A stretch of 5,680 nucleotides of DNA from Bacteroidales bacterium (GTDB taxonomy: Bacteria > Bacteroidota > Bacteroidia > Bacteroidales > VadinHA17). The notes beneath the pieces are model-generated. The model searched no databases and was not told the DNA's origin. It saw only the letters and a list, made by a program, of their open reading frames with translations. Location of the stretch: assembly GCA_027451265.1 (NCBI GenBank), contig DAIDJT010000174.1, positions 1 to 5,680 on the forward strand, read 5' to 3'. Position 1 is the stretch's first letter. Each line of letters opens with the position of its first letter. Below, piece after piece: positions 1 through 5,680 of this stretch. Both the position numbers and the translations under genes were made by a program.

Positions 1-164
1 CGGGCAGTCATGCGGTCTTGCGGTCATGCAGTTTTGCAGTCTTGCAGTCTTGCAGTCAGGAGGTCAAGCAGTCATGCGGTCATGCGGTCATGCGGTCATG
101 CGGTCTTGCGGTCATGCAGTCATGCAGTCCGGCGGTCGGGCAGTCTTGTAGTCAAGCGGTCCGT
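1..164. repeat. Tandem array of 20 degenerate 8-bp units, consensus CRGTCATG, truncated at the left edge
   Basis: Twenty consecutive octamers run without a register slip from base 5 to base 164. The four bases before them (CGGG) match the second half of another unit, so the array continues outside the window. Column by column over the 20 units: position 1 is C in 18; position 2 is A in 10 and G in 10; positions 3-4 are GT in all 20; position 5 is C in 19; position 6 is A in 11, T in 6, C in 2 and G in 1; position 7 is T in 14; position 8 is G in 19. The commonest exact units are CGGTCATG (5), CAGTCATG (3) and CAGTCTTG (3). Degeneracy rises toward the right end (CAGTCCGG, CGGTCGGG, TAGTCAAG, CGGTCCGT). 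Because 8 is not a multiple of 3, any frame through it gives an octapeptide-periodic translation, so the open frame over it (10-204) is treated as an artefact. The units have no spacers, which excludes CRISPR. Function is unknown. Confidence 0.95.
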
Positions 165-190
165 ATTACAGGTTAAAAATTTTCCACTAT

Positions 191-211
191 TGCCTAATGG
201 CTGATGGCTGA
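191..211. repeat. Three tandem copies of a 7-bp unit (TGCCTAA, TGGCTGA, TGGCTGA)
   Basis: Two exact heptamers (198-204 and 205-211) are preceded by a third copy with two mismatches (191-197). The tract lies 26 bp beyond the end of the octamer array and just past the T-tract end of the operon terminator. Its period differs from that of the octamers, and the unit sequence is unrelated. With so few copies, chance or replication slippage is possible. Its position beside the larger array is what makes it worth recording. Confidence 0.55.
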
Positions 212-214
212 ATC

Positions 215-252
215 AAAAAAAACAGGAGGAAACATATTTCATTTTCCTCCTG
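215..252 (-). terminator. Rho-independent terminator of the susC-susD operon
   Basis: Read on the minus strand, the sequence has a perfect 10-bp stem: CAGGAGGAAA at 252-243 pairs with TTTCCTCCTG at 232-223. The loop is 10 nt and the stem is followed at once by eight T residues (222-215). The base of the stem is GC-rich and the tract is uninterrupted, a textbook intrinsic terminator. It begins 44 bp beyond the susD stop codon. No T run follows the stem in the plus direction, so it should act on minus-strand transcription only. Its placement ends the transcription unit directly after susD. Confidence 0.88.
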
Positions 253-296
253 CATGATTCATCAGGTTGCGGACTATTGCGCGTCCGTGATTATGA

Positions 297-1934
297 TTAC
301 TTTCCGGCGGCCATATTTGCAGGAATTGCTGTTCCTGAAACGGGGTTCTGGTCAAGGTTAATATCCAGAGCCTTGTTATATGTAAACTCCGCTGAGGGGA
401 TCTGTGAAATGAAACGGTAGTCAGTTGCCGGGATATTGACCCTGGTTGAATGGGTTGCGCTGCGCACAAGACCCTGTTTTGTCCTTATAATATCAAACAG
501 GATTGTTCCTTCACCGTAAAGCTCTCTCCTTCTCTCTTTGAGTATCTCATCAACAAGAGCAGTACCTGTAAGGCCTGTAAGAGTGCTTGCATTTCTTTCA
601 GTTCTCAGTTCATTAAGTAACCCAAGAGCCTGTCCTTCTTTTCCTGCCTGGCGGGCTTTGGCTTCTGCCTCAACAAGAAGCATGTCAGCAGCCCTGATCA
701 GGCTGAGCTGACCGATATATGTTGTTGGCATAGCCTTGTCTGAACACATGTTGAATATCTCATCCGCGCTCGGATTCGTTCCGGTATAATTGGGGTTGAT
801 CTTCCGACCGCCGGGGGACATCGAGTTTGATGAGCTGAACGGGCCGTTAAAGAACTCGCTGTATTTGTTGGAGGTCCAGTAATTTGCCCCCGTTGCCGGA
901 TTGGCGCGGTCATTTCTCTGCCAGAACTGAGCGAATCTTATGTCACCGGTTTCATACAGGTTCAGAAGCTCTTCATTTGCAAAGACCATGTCAGTCTCCC
1001 ATTTGATGCTGCTCCGGTTCCTGTTGCCCCATGAAGCCATTGGTGTGGCATCACCGACCGATGTTGTTTCAGTTTGCGGCAGGTACCACATCCATTCGGA
1101 GTTATTCTCGTCGCCCATGTAAGGATTGAGTGAGAACCCTTTCAGAAAATCGGTGGCACTCATCAGGGCAAATCCCTGCCTCGACTGGTTAGCCATGTTT
1201 TCGGCAATAGCCCATTCGTTTGTAACCAGGGAGACCTTGGCCAGGATAGCCTGTGCTATGTTCTTGTTGATATGCATTGAAGGAGATCCGCCGGCAGGTT
1301 CCAGCAGTCCGATGGCAGTGTTGAGATCATCCCTGATGAGGTCATACACCTCGCGTGTGGATGCTCTCTTCATATTCACATCTGCCGGGTCGACAGGTTC
1401 TGTACGAAGAATTACGTTCTTCAGGTCTTCGTTGCCGGCGTAAGTCTGCTGGTATAACTGAGCGAGGCAGAAATAACAGTAAGCACGGAGGGAGAGGGCT
1501 TCCCCCTTCACTCTCTTTCTTACATCATCTGACCCCGGGGCATCATCAATATACTTAAGAACAGTGTTAAGCTGCCTGATCTCCTGGTAAAAGTAGTTCC
1601 AGAAATATGAAACGGACCCTGAGGCTTCAGTTACAGTCGGGTAGTACTGGTATATATACTGGTAGTCCCAGCCTGTTCCAATGTCAACACTTACAACATC
1701 CAGGCCTCTGAGATCCTGGTACAGTTGCAGACCTATCAATCCGCGGTATCCGAATCCTTCACCACCGTAAAGGTCCTGGTAGGCGTTCATGAGAACCATC
1801 TCAAGTTTTGCCACATCCTGTGAGATCAGCTCGTCTGATATTTCATCAGCCGGCTTTGTGTCAAGGAATCCTTCGCAGCCGAAAGTGCCGGCTATCAGGA
1901 TGGCACATATTATTGTTATTAACTTATCTTTCAT
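297..1934 (-). CDS. SusD/RagB-family outer-membrane nutrient-binding lipoprotein
   Basis: This 545-residue protein is the surface-exposed, ligand-binding lid of a SusCD importer. Residues 1-19 are a lipoprotein signal peptide (hydrophobic I6-F18) ending at Cys20, the expected lipidation site. The EGFLDTKP that follows is typical of mature SusD N-termini. Residues about 20-230 fit the helical, TPR-like N-terminal domain (SusD-like), including the KGEALSLRAYCYF helix at 143-155. Residues about 270-534 fit the SusD/RagB C-terminal domain. Family hallmarks are ILKERRRELYGEG (464-476), LFDIIR (479-484), IPSAEFTYN (512-520) and a terminal DQNP (528-531). The length is normal for the family and the frame is intact. 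The ATG at 1934 is chosen because it gives a complete signal peptide. It is preceded by an A-rich stretch with no Shine-Dalgarno, as is usual in Bacteroidota. It sits 33 bp after the susC stop, so the two are co-transcribed. The family is certain, but the ligand (glycan, peptide or other) cannot be read from the sequence. Confidence 0.97.
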   Translation of the reverse strand: MKDKLITIICAILIAGTFGCEGFLDTKPADEISDELISQDVAKLEMVLMNAYQDLYGGEGFGYRGLIGLQLYQDLRGLDVVSVDIGTGWDYQYIYQYYPTVTEASGSVSYFWNYFYQEIRQLNTVLKYIDDAPGSDDVRKRVKGEALSLRAYCYFCLAQLYQQTYAGNEDLKNVILRTEPVDPADVNMKRASTREVYDLIRDDLNTAIGLLEPAGGSPSMHINKNIAQAILAKVSLVTNEWAIAENMANQSRQGFALMSATDFLKGFSLNPYMGDENNSEWMWYLPQTETTSVGDATPMASWGNRNRSSIKWETDMVFANEELLNLYETGDIRFAQFWQRNDRANPATGANYWTSNKYSEFFNGPFSSSNSMSPGGRKINPNYTGTNPSADEIFNMCSDKAMPTTYIGQLSLIRAADMLLVEAEAKARQAGKEGQALGLLNELRTERNASTLTGLTGTALVDEILKERRRELYGEGTILFDIIRTKQGLVRSATHSTRVNIPATDYRFISQIPSAEFTYNKALDINLDQNPVSGTAIPANMAAGK

Positions 1935-1967
1935 GATTTTATAACTTTTTTTACAGTTAGCCGGGGA

Positions 1968-4900
1968 TCAGAATGACACCTGAATACCCGTGATAAATAC
2001 TTTTCTGGGTCCCCACTGGTCATCAACTGCGTAACCGACATTACCATCCTGGGCAACACCGTTAATGTTTATTTCCGGGTCTGTACCGCGTTTTGCAGCC
2101 TTGCCGAAAGTAAGGAGGTTATCTGCTGAGGCAAAGACCCTGGCTTTTGTCAGTCCGATCCGTCTGAGAGCACTTTCCGGCACGTTGTATCCGGCACTGA
2201 TGTTACGAAGACGGACATATGAATTGTCAAAGATGATCTGGTCAGAAACACGTATGATATTGGCCTGGTCATTTACTGAATAACGGCCTACAGCTGTTCC
2301 GTTGGGATTCTCCGGAGTCCATCTGTCTTCAATAAGTTCTGATGCAAGTCCAAAGCCGCCGCGGAAGTTTATGGCCTCACGGTACATCTGGTCAATCATC
2401 TTGCCACCGAGGCTGTAGTAGAACATGAATGAGAAGTCAAAATCACGGTATCTGAATGTATTGGTAACAGCACCATAACCCCATGGCAATGTTGAACCTT
2501 TCCAGTCACGCTGAAGGTCATTGTTGACTGAACTGTAATCTTTTGTTTTTTCCCAGCTTTCGACAATGGGTGCTCCCTTTTCATCATATACTATTGCGCC
2601 TTCATCGTCTGTTTTGAGATTCTTCTTCCAGTACCAGTTACGTCCGTCTTCCGGGTCAATACCTGCGAAGCCGACCATCCATAATTCGTACCTCGACCTG
2701 CCTTCGGTAATTCTAAAGTTTCCTACTCCGTCAGTATAATAAATATCGCCGTCAGGAAGACTTACCATCGTATTCTTTATATAGGTGAAGTTGGCATCAA
2801 TGTTCCATGCGAAATCACCGCTGCTGATAATCGGTTTTGAGAGTGATATCTCAACGCCGTTATTTCTCATTTTACCTACGTTCTGTTCGATACCGCCGAA
2901 CCAACCCGTTGAGGGAGGCAGTGAGCGGCTGAAAATCAGGTCATCTGAAGTCCTGTCAAAGTACTCAATCTCCCCGGACAGTGTCTTGAAGAGGCGGAAA
3001 GAGAGGGAGGTATTAAACTGGATGTTCTTTTCCCACAGGAGGCTCGGTGTCGGATACCTGCTGAGACTTGCTGTGCCTGCACCGTTAAAGTCACCTAGTC
3101 CGTAGAGGCCCTGGTATGCATAATAGCTGACCCTGTCATTACCTGTTGTACCAATGCTGGCCTTGAGTTTAAGATCATTGAGCCAGCCGGATGTTCCTGA
3201 CATAAAGTCTTCAGAACTGATTGACCAGAGGGCAGATGCAGCCCAGAACTTACCCCAGCGGTTCTCGGGAGCAAATCTTGAGGAACCGTCAGTACGGACA
3301 CTTCCCGTCAGGAAGTACTTTTCATTGAAATCATACCTTGCTTCCCCGAAGAATGAAAGGAGGCGGTATCCGTTTTCGCCACCCCAGACATCCTTGCCAC
3401 GGGTCACATTATTGACTTCGTAAAGTCCTTCAACCATGATTCCGTCGCCATAGGCGCCAAACCAGTTTTCATACCATGAATGGCTTTCCTGACCTGCAAG
3501 GAGGTTAAGGTTGTGTCCGGCGCCAAGAGTCTTCTGGTAAGTCAGAAGGTTGTTTATTGTATATACTTTTCTCTGCCAGGTATCTTTCTGGGCGCTGTTT
3601 CCGCTTGGAGCCTTCAGTTCGCCGGTTCCCTGTATGTAGGACAAAACGGTTTCAAGGCCGTATGTACTTGACCAGAAAGACTGATTGTTCCTGGTGATAA
3701 CCTCATAACTGCCGTTGGTTTTGAACTTAAGACCCTTTGCAAGGTTGAGCTGGAGATATGCCATACCGCTGACGTTGTTTTCATCACGGTAGGCAAAGGT
3801 CATGTTATCAGGGTTATTGGATTTTGTTCCCAGGTTGGCCATCGGGTTGTAACCGGCCCATATTGTACGGTATGTTCCCATATCGGGTATCTTGTTACCG
3901 TTTACCGTGTAGACGTAGTCTGAGTTGTCAATGTTCCTTGTCCACGGAGTGTAAAGCTCAGGCATGATCCTTGCCACGCGTACACCGCCGGAATATGTGC
4001 TCAGGTCTCTTGTTGACTCTGTATAACTCAGGTTAAGACCCACTTCAAGCCATTTGGTTACTGCTGAGCTGACGTTTGCCCTTCCTGACCACCTGTTGTA
4101 TTTCTGAATAAGGTATGACGAGGGGTCATTGAGGTATGAACCGGACAGGAAGTATTTCGTTTTTCCATCCGATGCCATACCGCTGAGGTCAACGTTGTAT
4201 TCCTGCCTTAATTTGTTGGTAAAAAGGTCATTCCAGTCGCCTCCGTCAGCCCATGCATCAACAAGCCCGGGCTTCATTTTGCCGTCTGTACCGATTGGTT
4301 GCATGGCAGGGGTTCCATCAGGGTTCGTGTATTTGGAGATATAGTATACACCATCTTCGCCGGTAAATGACCTGTACCAGAAGTCAAGGACGTGAGCGGA
4401 GGCATATGCTCTTGCTGCTGCATCATCCATGGCAGCCATTCCAACCCCGCGGGTTGCATCAAGGTAACGTGCTTCCCATGTAAGTTCAAGAAGTTCCTGC
4501 CCGGTTGCACGCTTTGGCATGGCAACGGCAAGGTTTGATGTCCCGAATTTTGATGTGAAGTTAACGACCGGCTTTTGTGATTTGCCGGTTTTGGTAGAAA
4601 CCACAACAACACCGTTTGCGGCACGCGAACCATACAGTGAGGTTGAGGCTGCATCCTTAAGGATTGAGATGCTTTCAATGTCATTGGGGCTGATAGATGA
4701 CAACCCTCCTTCATATGCAACACCGTCAACCACATACAGAGGTTCATTGCTGGCGCCGTAGGAACCGATACCCCTGATAAGTATCTCAGCCTCAGCACCT
4801 GGTGCACCGACGTTGTTACGTACCTGCACCCCGGCAATCATCCCCTGGAGTGCCTGTGAAGAGGAGGAAGCCTGGATCTTATCAAGCTTGTCAGCTTTTA

Positions 4901-5315
4901 CAAGACCTACTGAGCCTGTGATTGAAGATTTCTTCTGAACACTGTAGGCCATAACTACAATGTCATCCATCATCTGGTCAGCAGGCTGGAGCCTGACGGT
5001 GTAAGAAGCGCTTCCGTCAATCGTAATCTCCTGGGTGCGGTAACCGATAAATGACACTGAAAAAACCTTGTCACTGGCAGTGACTGACAGTGTAAAACGG
5101 CCATCCTGACCACTGACTGTACCGGTGGTAGTCCCCTGGATGTAGACTGATGCACCGGGAATAGCCTCCCCCGAGGTGGCATCATAAACAGAGCCTGTTA
5201 TCTGCCGTGTCTGGCCAAAGAGGCCCAGACCCAGCACGAATAACAATAAGGTCACAGACAATCTGTACCAGGGAAACCTGCGTACCGAGTCTGAATTTTT
5301 ACAATTTTTGTTCAT
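1968..5315 (-). CDS. SusC/RagA-family TonB-dependent outer-membrane transporter
   Basis: This 1115-residue protein is the transmembrane barrel of the SusCD importer, driven by TonB-ExbBD. Residues 1-34 are a signal peptide with a basic start and hydrophobic core L19-F33; cleavage is likely before Gln35. A carboxypeptidase-regulatory-like beta-sandwich domain spans about 39-109. A Ton-box-like segment DDIVVMAYSVQKK (117-129) follows, then the plug at about 130-245. The plug carries EPLYVVDGV (191-199) and the SusC/RagA signature around NDIESISILKDAAS (211-224) through SLYGSRAANG (226-235). The rest is beta-barrel, closing with DNLLTF (1065-1070), DPEI (1079-1082), a late PR pair (1103-1104) and a terminal Phe, the expected beta-signal for barrel assembly. 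There is no N-terminal STN domain, so it is not a sigma/anti-sigma transducer-type receptor. The length is normal and the frame intact. It is the first gene of the operon, with susD 33 bp downstream. The start at 5315 gives the complete signal peptide. The substrate is unknown. Confidence 0.97.
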   Translation of the reverse strand: MNKNCKNSDSVRRFPWYRLSVTLLLFVLGLGLFGQTRQITGSVYDATSGEAIPGASVYIQGTTTGTVSGQDGRFTLSVTASDKVFSVSFIGYRTQEITIDGSASYTVRLQPADQMMDDIVVMAYSVQKKSSITGSVGLVKADKLDKIQASSSSQALQGMIAGVQVRNNVGAPGAEAEILIRGIGSYGASNEPLYVVDGVAYEGGLSSISPNDIESISILKDAASTSLYGSRAANGVVVVSTKTGKSQKPVVNFTSKFGTSNLAVAMPKRATGQELLELTWEARYLDATRGVGMAAMDDAAARAYASAHVLDFWYRSFTGEDGVYYISKYTNPDGTPAMQPIGTDGKMKPGLVDAWADGGDWNDLFTNKLRQEYNVDLSGMASDGKTKYFLSGSYLNDPSSYLIQKYNRWSGRANVSSAVTKWLEVGLNLSYTESTRDLSTYSGGVRVARIMPELYTPWTRNIDNSDYVYTVNGNKIPDMGTYRTIWAGYNPMANLGTKSNNPDNMTFAYRDENNVSGMAYLQLNLAKGLKFKTNGSYEVITRNNQSFWSSTYGLETVLSYIQGTGELKAPSGNSAQKDTWQRKVYTINNLLTYQKTLGAGHNLNLLAGQESHSWYENWFGAYGDGIMVEGLYEVNNVTRGKDVWGGENGYRLLSFFGEARYDFNEKYFLTGSVRTDGSSRFAPENRWGKFWAASALWSISSEDFMSGTSGWLNDLKLKASIGTTGNDRVSYYAYQGLYGLGDFNGAGTASLSRYPTPSLLWEKNIQFNTSLSFRLFKTLSGEIEYFDRTSDDLIFSRSLPPSTGWFGGIEQNVGKMRNNGVEISLSKPIISSGDFAWNIDANFTYIKNTMVSLPDGDIYYTDGVGNFRITEGRSRYELWMVGFAGIDPEDGRNWYWKKNLKTDDEGAIVYDEKGAPIVESWEKTKDYSSVNNDLQRDWKGSTLPWGYGAVTNTFRYRDFDFSFMFYYSLGGKMIDQMYREAINFRGGFGLASELIEDRWTPENPNGTAVGRYSVNDQANIIRVSDQIIFDNSYVRLRNISAGYNVPESALRRIGLTKARVFASADNLLTFGKAAKRGTDPEININGVAQDGNVGYAVDDQWGPRKVFITGIQVSF

Positions 5316-5510
5316 AGTAATTTGGTGTGGTAAAATAGGTTAGAGAATTAAATAGAAAATTTATCAATCAGTTAAATCAAACATCCGACAATTGGCTTAA
5401 GGTTTTTACAGATAAGTGTAAAGAAGACACTTTTTATACTGCAGAATTGATTATTGGTTCTTTTTTTCATTCACTTCTGGTTGTTAAAATAGGGTCTTGA
5501 TTCTATCGGA
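5316..5510 (-). promoter_or_regulatory. AT-rich upstream leader of the susC-susD operon; promoter expected here but not resolved
   Basis: These 195 bp carry no convincing gene and lie directly upstream of susC, so the operon promoter should be here. I looked for the Bacteroidota housekeeping promoter (TTTG near -33, TAnnTTTG near -7). The best minus-strand -7-like strings are TAAATTTT (5363-5356, last base off) and GATGTTTG (5385-5378, first base off). Neither has a well-spaced -33 element: TTTG at 5381-5378 is only 14 bp from the first, and TTG at 5391-5389 is 25 bp away. The promoter therefore stays unassigned, and an ECF-sigma promoter of another sequence is equally possible. No Shine-Dalgarno is seen before the susC ATG. 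The leader also contains an inverted repeat at 5414-5432. Confidence 0.4.
5414..5435 (+). other. Inverted repeat AAGTGT-N7-ACACTT followed by a short T run
   Basis: Six-base arms at 5414-5419 and 5427-5432 are perfectly complementary around a 7-nt loop. Ts run from 5431 to 5435, so three Ts follow the stem on the plus strand. It could be a weak plus-strand terminator, though the stem has only two G-C pairs. It could also be an operator-like dyad about 100 bp upstream of the susC start, or chance in AT-rich sequence. On the minus strand no T run follows, so it would not attenuate susC transcription as an intrinsic terminator. Confidence 0.25.
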
Positions 5511-5648
5511 TTGTACGGATACAAGATCTCACCTGCAAGGCGCGAAAAGAATGACAAAGATCAGGACAAAAAGATCATGATGATCCTGGACCATCTGAAA
5601 TCACTGGAACAACAGGAACAGCATGAACAAGCAATGAAAAACCGGTAA
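5511..5648 (+). CDS. Short open frame of uncertain status, possible small protein or 3' remnant of a lost gene
   Basis: A plus-strand frame is open from just after a TAG at 5490-5492 to a TAA at 5646-5648. The only plausible full-length start is TTG at 5511, giving 45 residues; the first in-frame ATG (5577) leaves 23. The predicted peptide begins LYGYKISPARREK and continues as a highly charged Lys/Asp/Gln/Glu-rich segment, DHLKSLEQQEQHEQ near the end, that should be helical and perhaps coiled. The composition looks protein-like, with CTG leucines and mixed charged residues, whereas the opposite strand gives Cys-rich, stop-interrupted translations. The missing ATG, the stop just upstream and the AT-rich leader before it would fit a gene whose 5' end was deleted. 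I do not recognise a family and assign no function. It is divergent from the susC operon and shares its upstream region. Confidence 0.25.
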   Translation: MYGYKISPARREKNDKDQDKKIMMILDHLKSLEQQEQHEQAMKNR

Positions 5649-5680
5649 AGAATCGGGCTCCGGATCGGTGAAAATTCAGG

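Noticed and set aside
1..164. CRISPR array
   Set aside because: Units are 8 bp and contiguous, with no unique spacers of 25-40 bp and no cas genes.
10..204. Plus-strand open frame of 64 codons across the octamer array, with an 8-residue periodic translation
   Set aside because: The period is a direct consequence of an 8-bp repeat read in triplets, and the repeat gives the same octapeptide pattern in every frame. There is no ribosome-binding or domain evidence.
1126..1443. Plus-strand open frame of 105 codons opposite susD
   Set aside because: It is antisense to a well-supported SusD coding region and has no recognisable domain, so it is a shadow of susD codon usage.
1942..1959. TAACT/AGTTA inverted repeat around a T tract between susC and susD
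   Set aside because: The stem is only 5 bp with an 8-nt loop of nearly pure A/T, too weak to call a terminator or attenuator in a 33-bp intergenic gap.
4274..4837. Long minus-strand open frame of 187 codons inside susC
   Set aside because: It lies in another frame of the clearly coding susC plug and early barrel region. Its translation is low-complexity and resembles no family.
5525..5666. Five GATC sites in about 140 bp at the right end
   Set aside because: Spacing is irregular and most sites fall in ordinary codons of the small frame. There is no DnaA-box cluster, AT-rich unwinding tract or other origin feature to give it meaning.

Overview
The window looks like an ordinary stretch of a Bacteroidota genome, most likely Bacteroidales or a relative. 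The main evidence is a tandem SusC/SusD pair (TonB-dependent outer-membrane transporter plus surface lipoprotein), which is characteristic of that phylum. Two further points agree: a Bacteroidota-style SusC N-terminus (carboxypeptidase-regulatory-like domain, then a Ton box, then the plug) and no Shine-Dalgarno sequence before either start. Genus and species cannot be told from this sequence.

Layout, left to right. Bases 1-164 are an in-register array of 20 octamers (consensus CRGTCATG) that runs off the left edge. A 26-bp AT-rich spacer follows, then three copies of a heptamer (191-211). Bases 215-252 form a strong intrinsic terminator that works on the minus strand. The susD-like gene (297-1934) and susC-like gene (1968-5315) are both on the minus strand, separated by 33 bp. 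Bases 5316-5510 are an AT-rich upstream leader that must hold the operon promoter. A short plus-strand reading frame of uncertain status (5511-5648) is at the right edge.

The two large genes form a bicistronic operon read right to left: leader, susC, susD, terminator. The products should assemble as an outer-membrane 'pedal-bin' importer. SusD closes over the extracellular face of the SusC barrel and captures ligand, and TonB energises passage through the plug. No glycan hydrolase, surface glycan-binding protein, ECF sigma/anti-sigma pair or hybrid two-component regulator lies in the window, so the substrate cannot be assigned.

I did not find a new protein system. The least explained element is the octamer array with its adjoining heptamer repeat. 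The small frame at the right end comes second.
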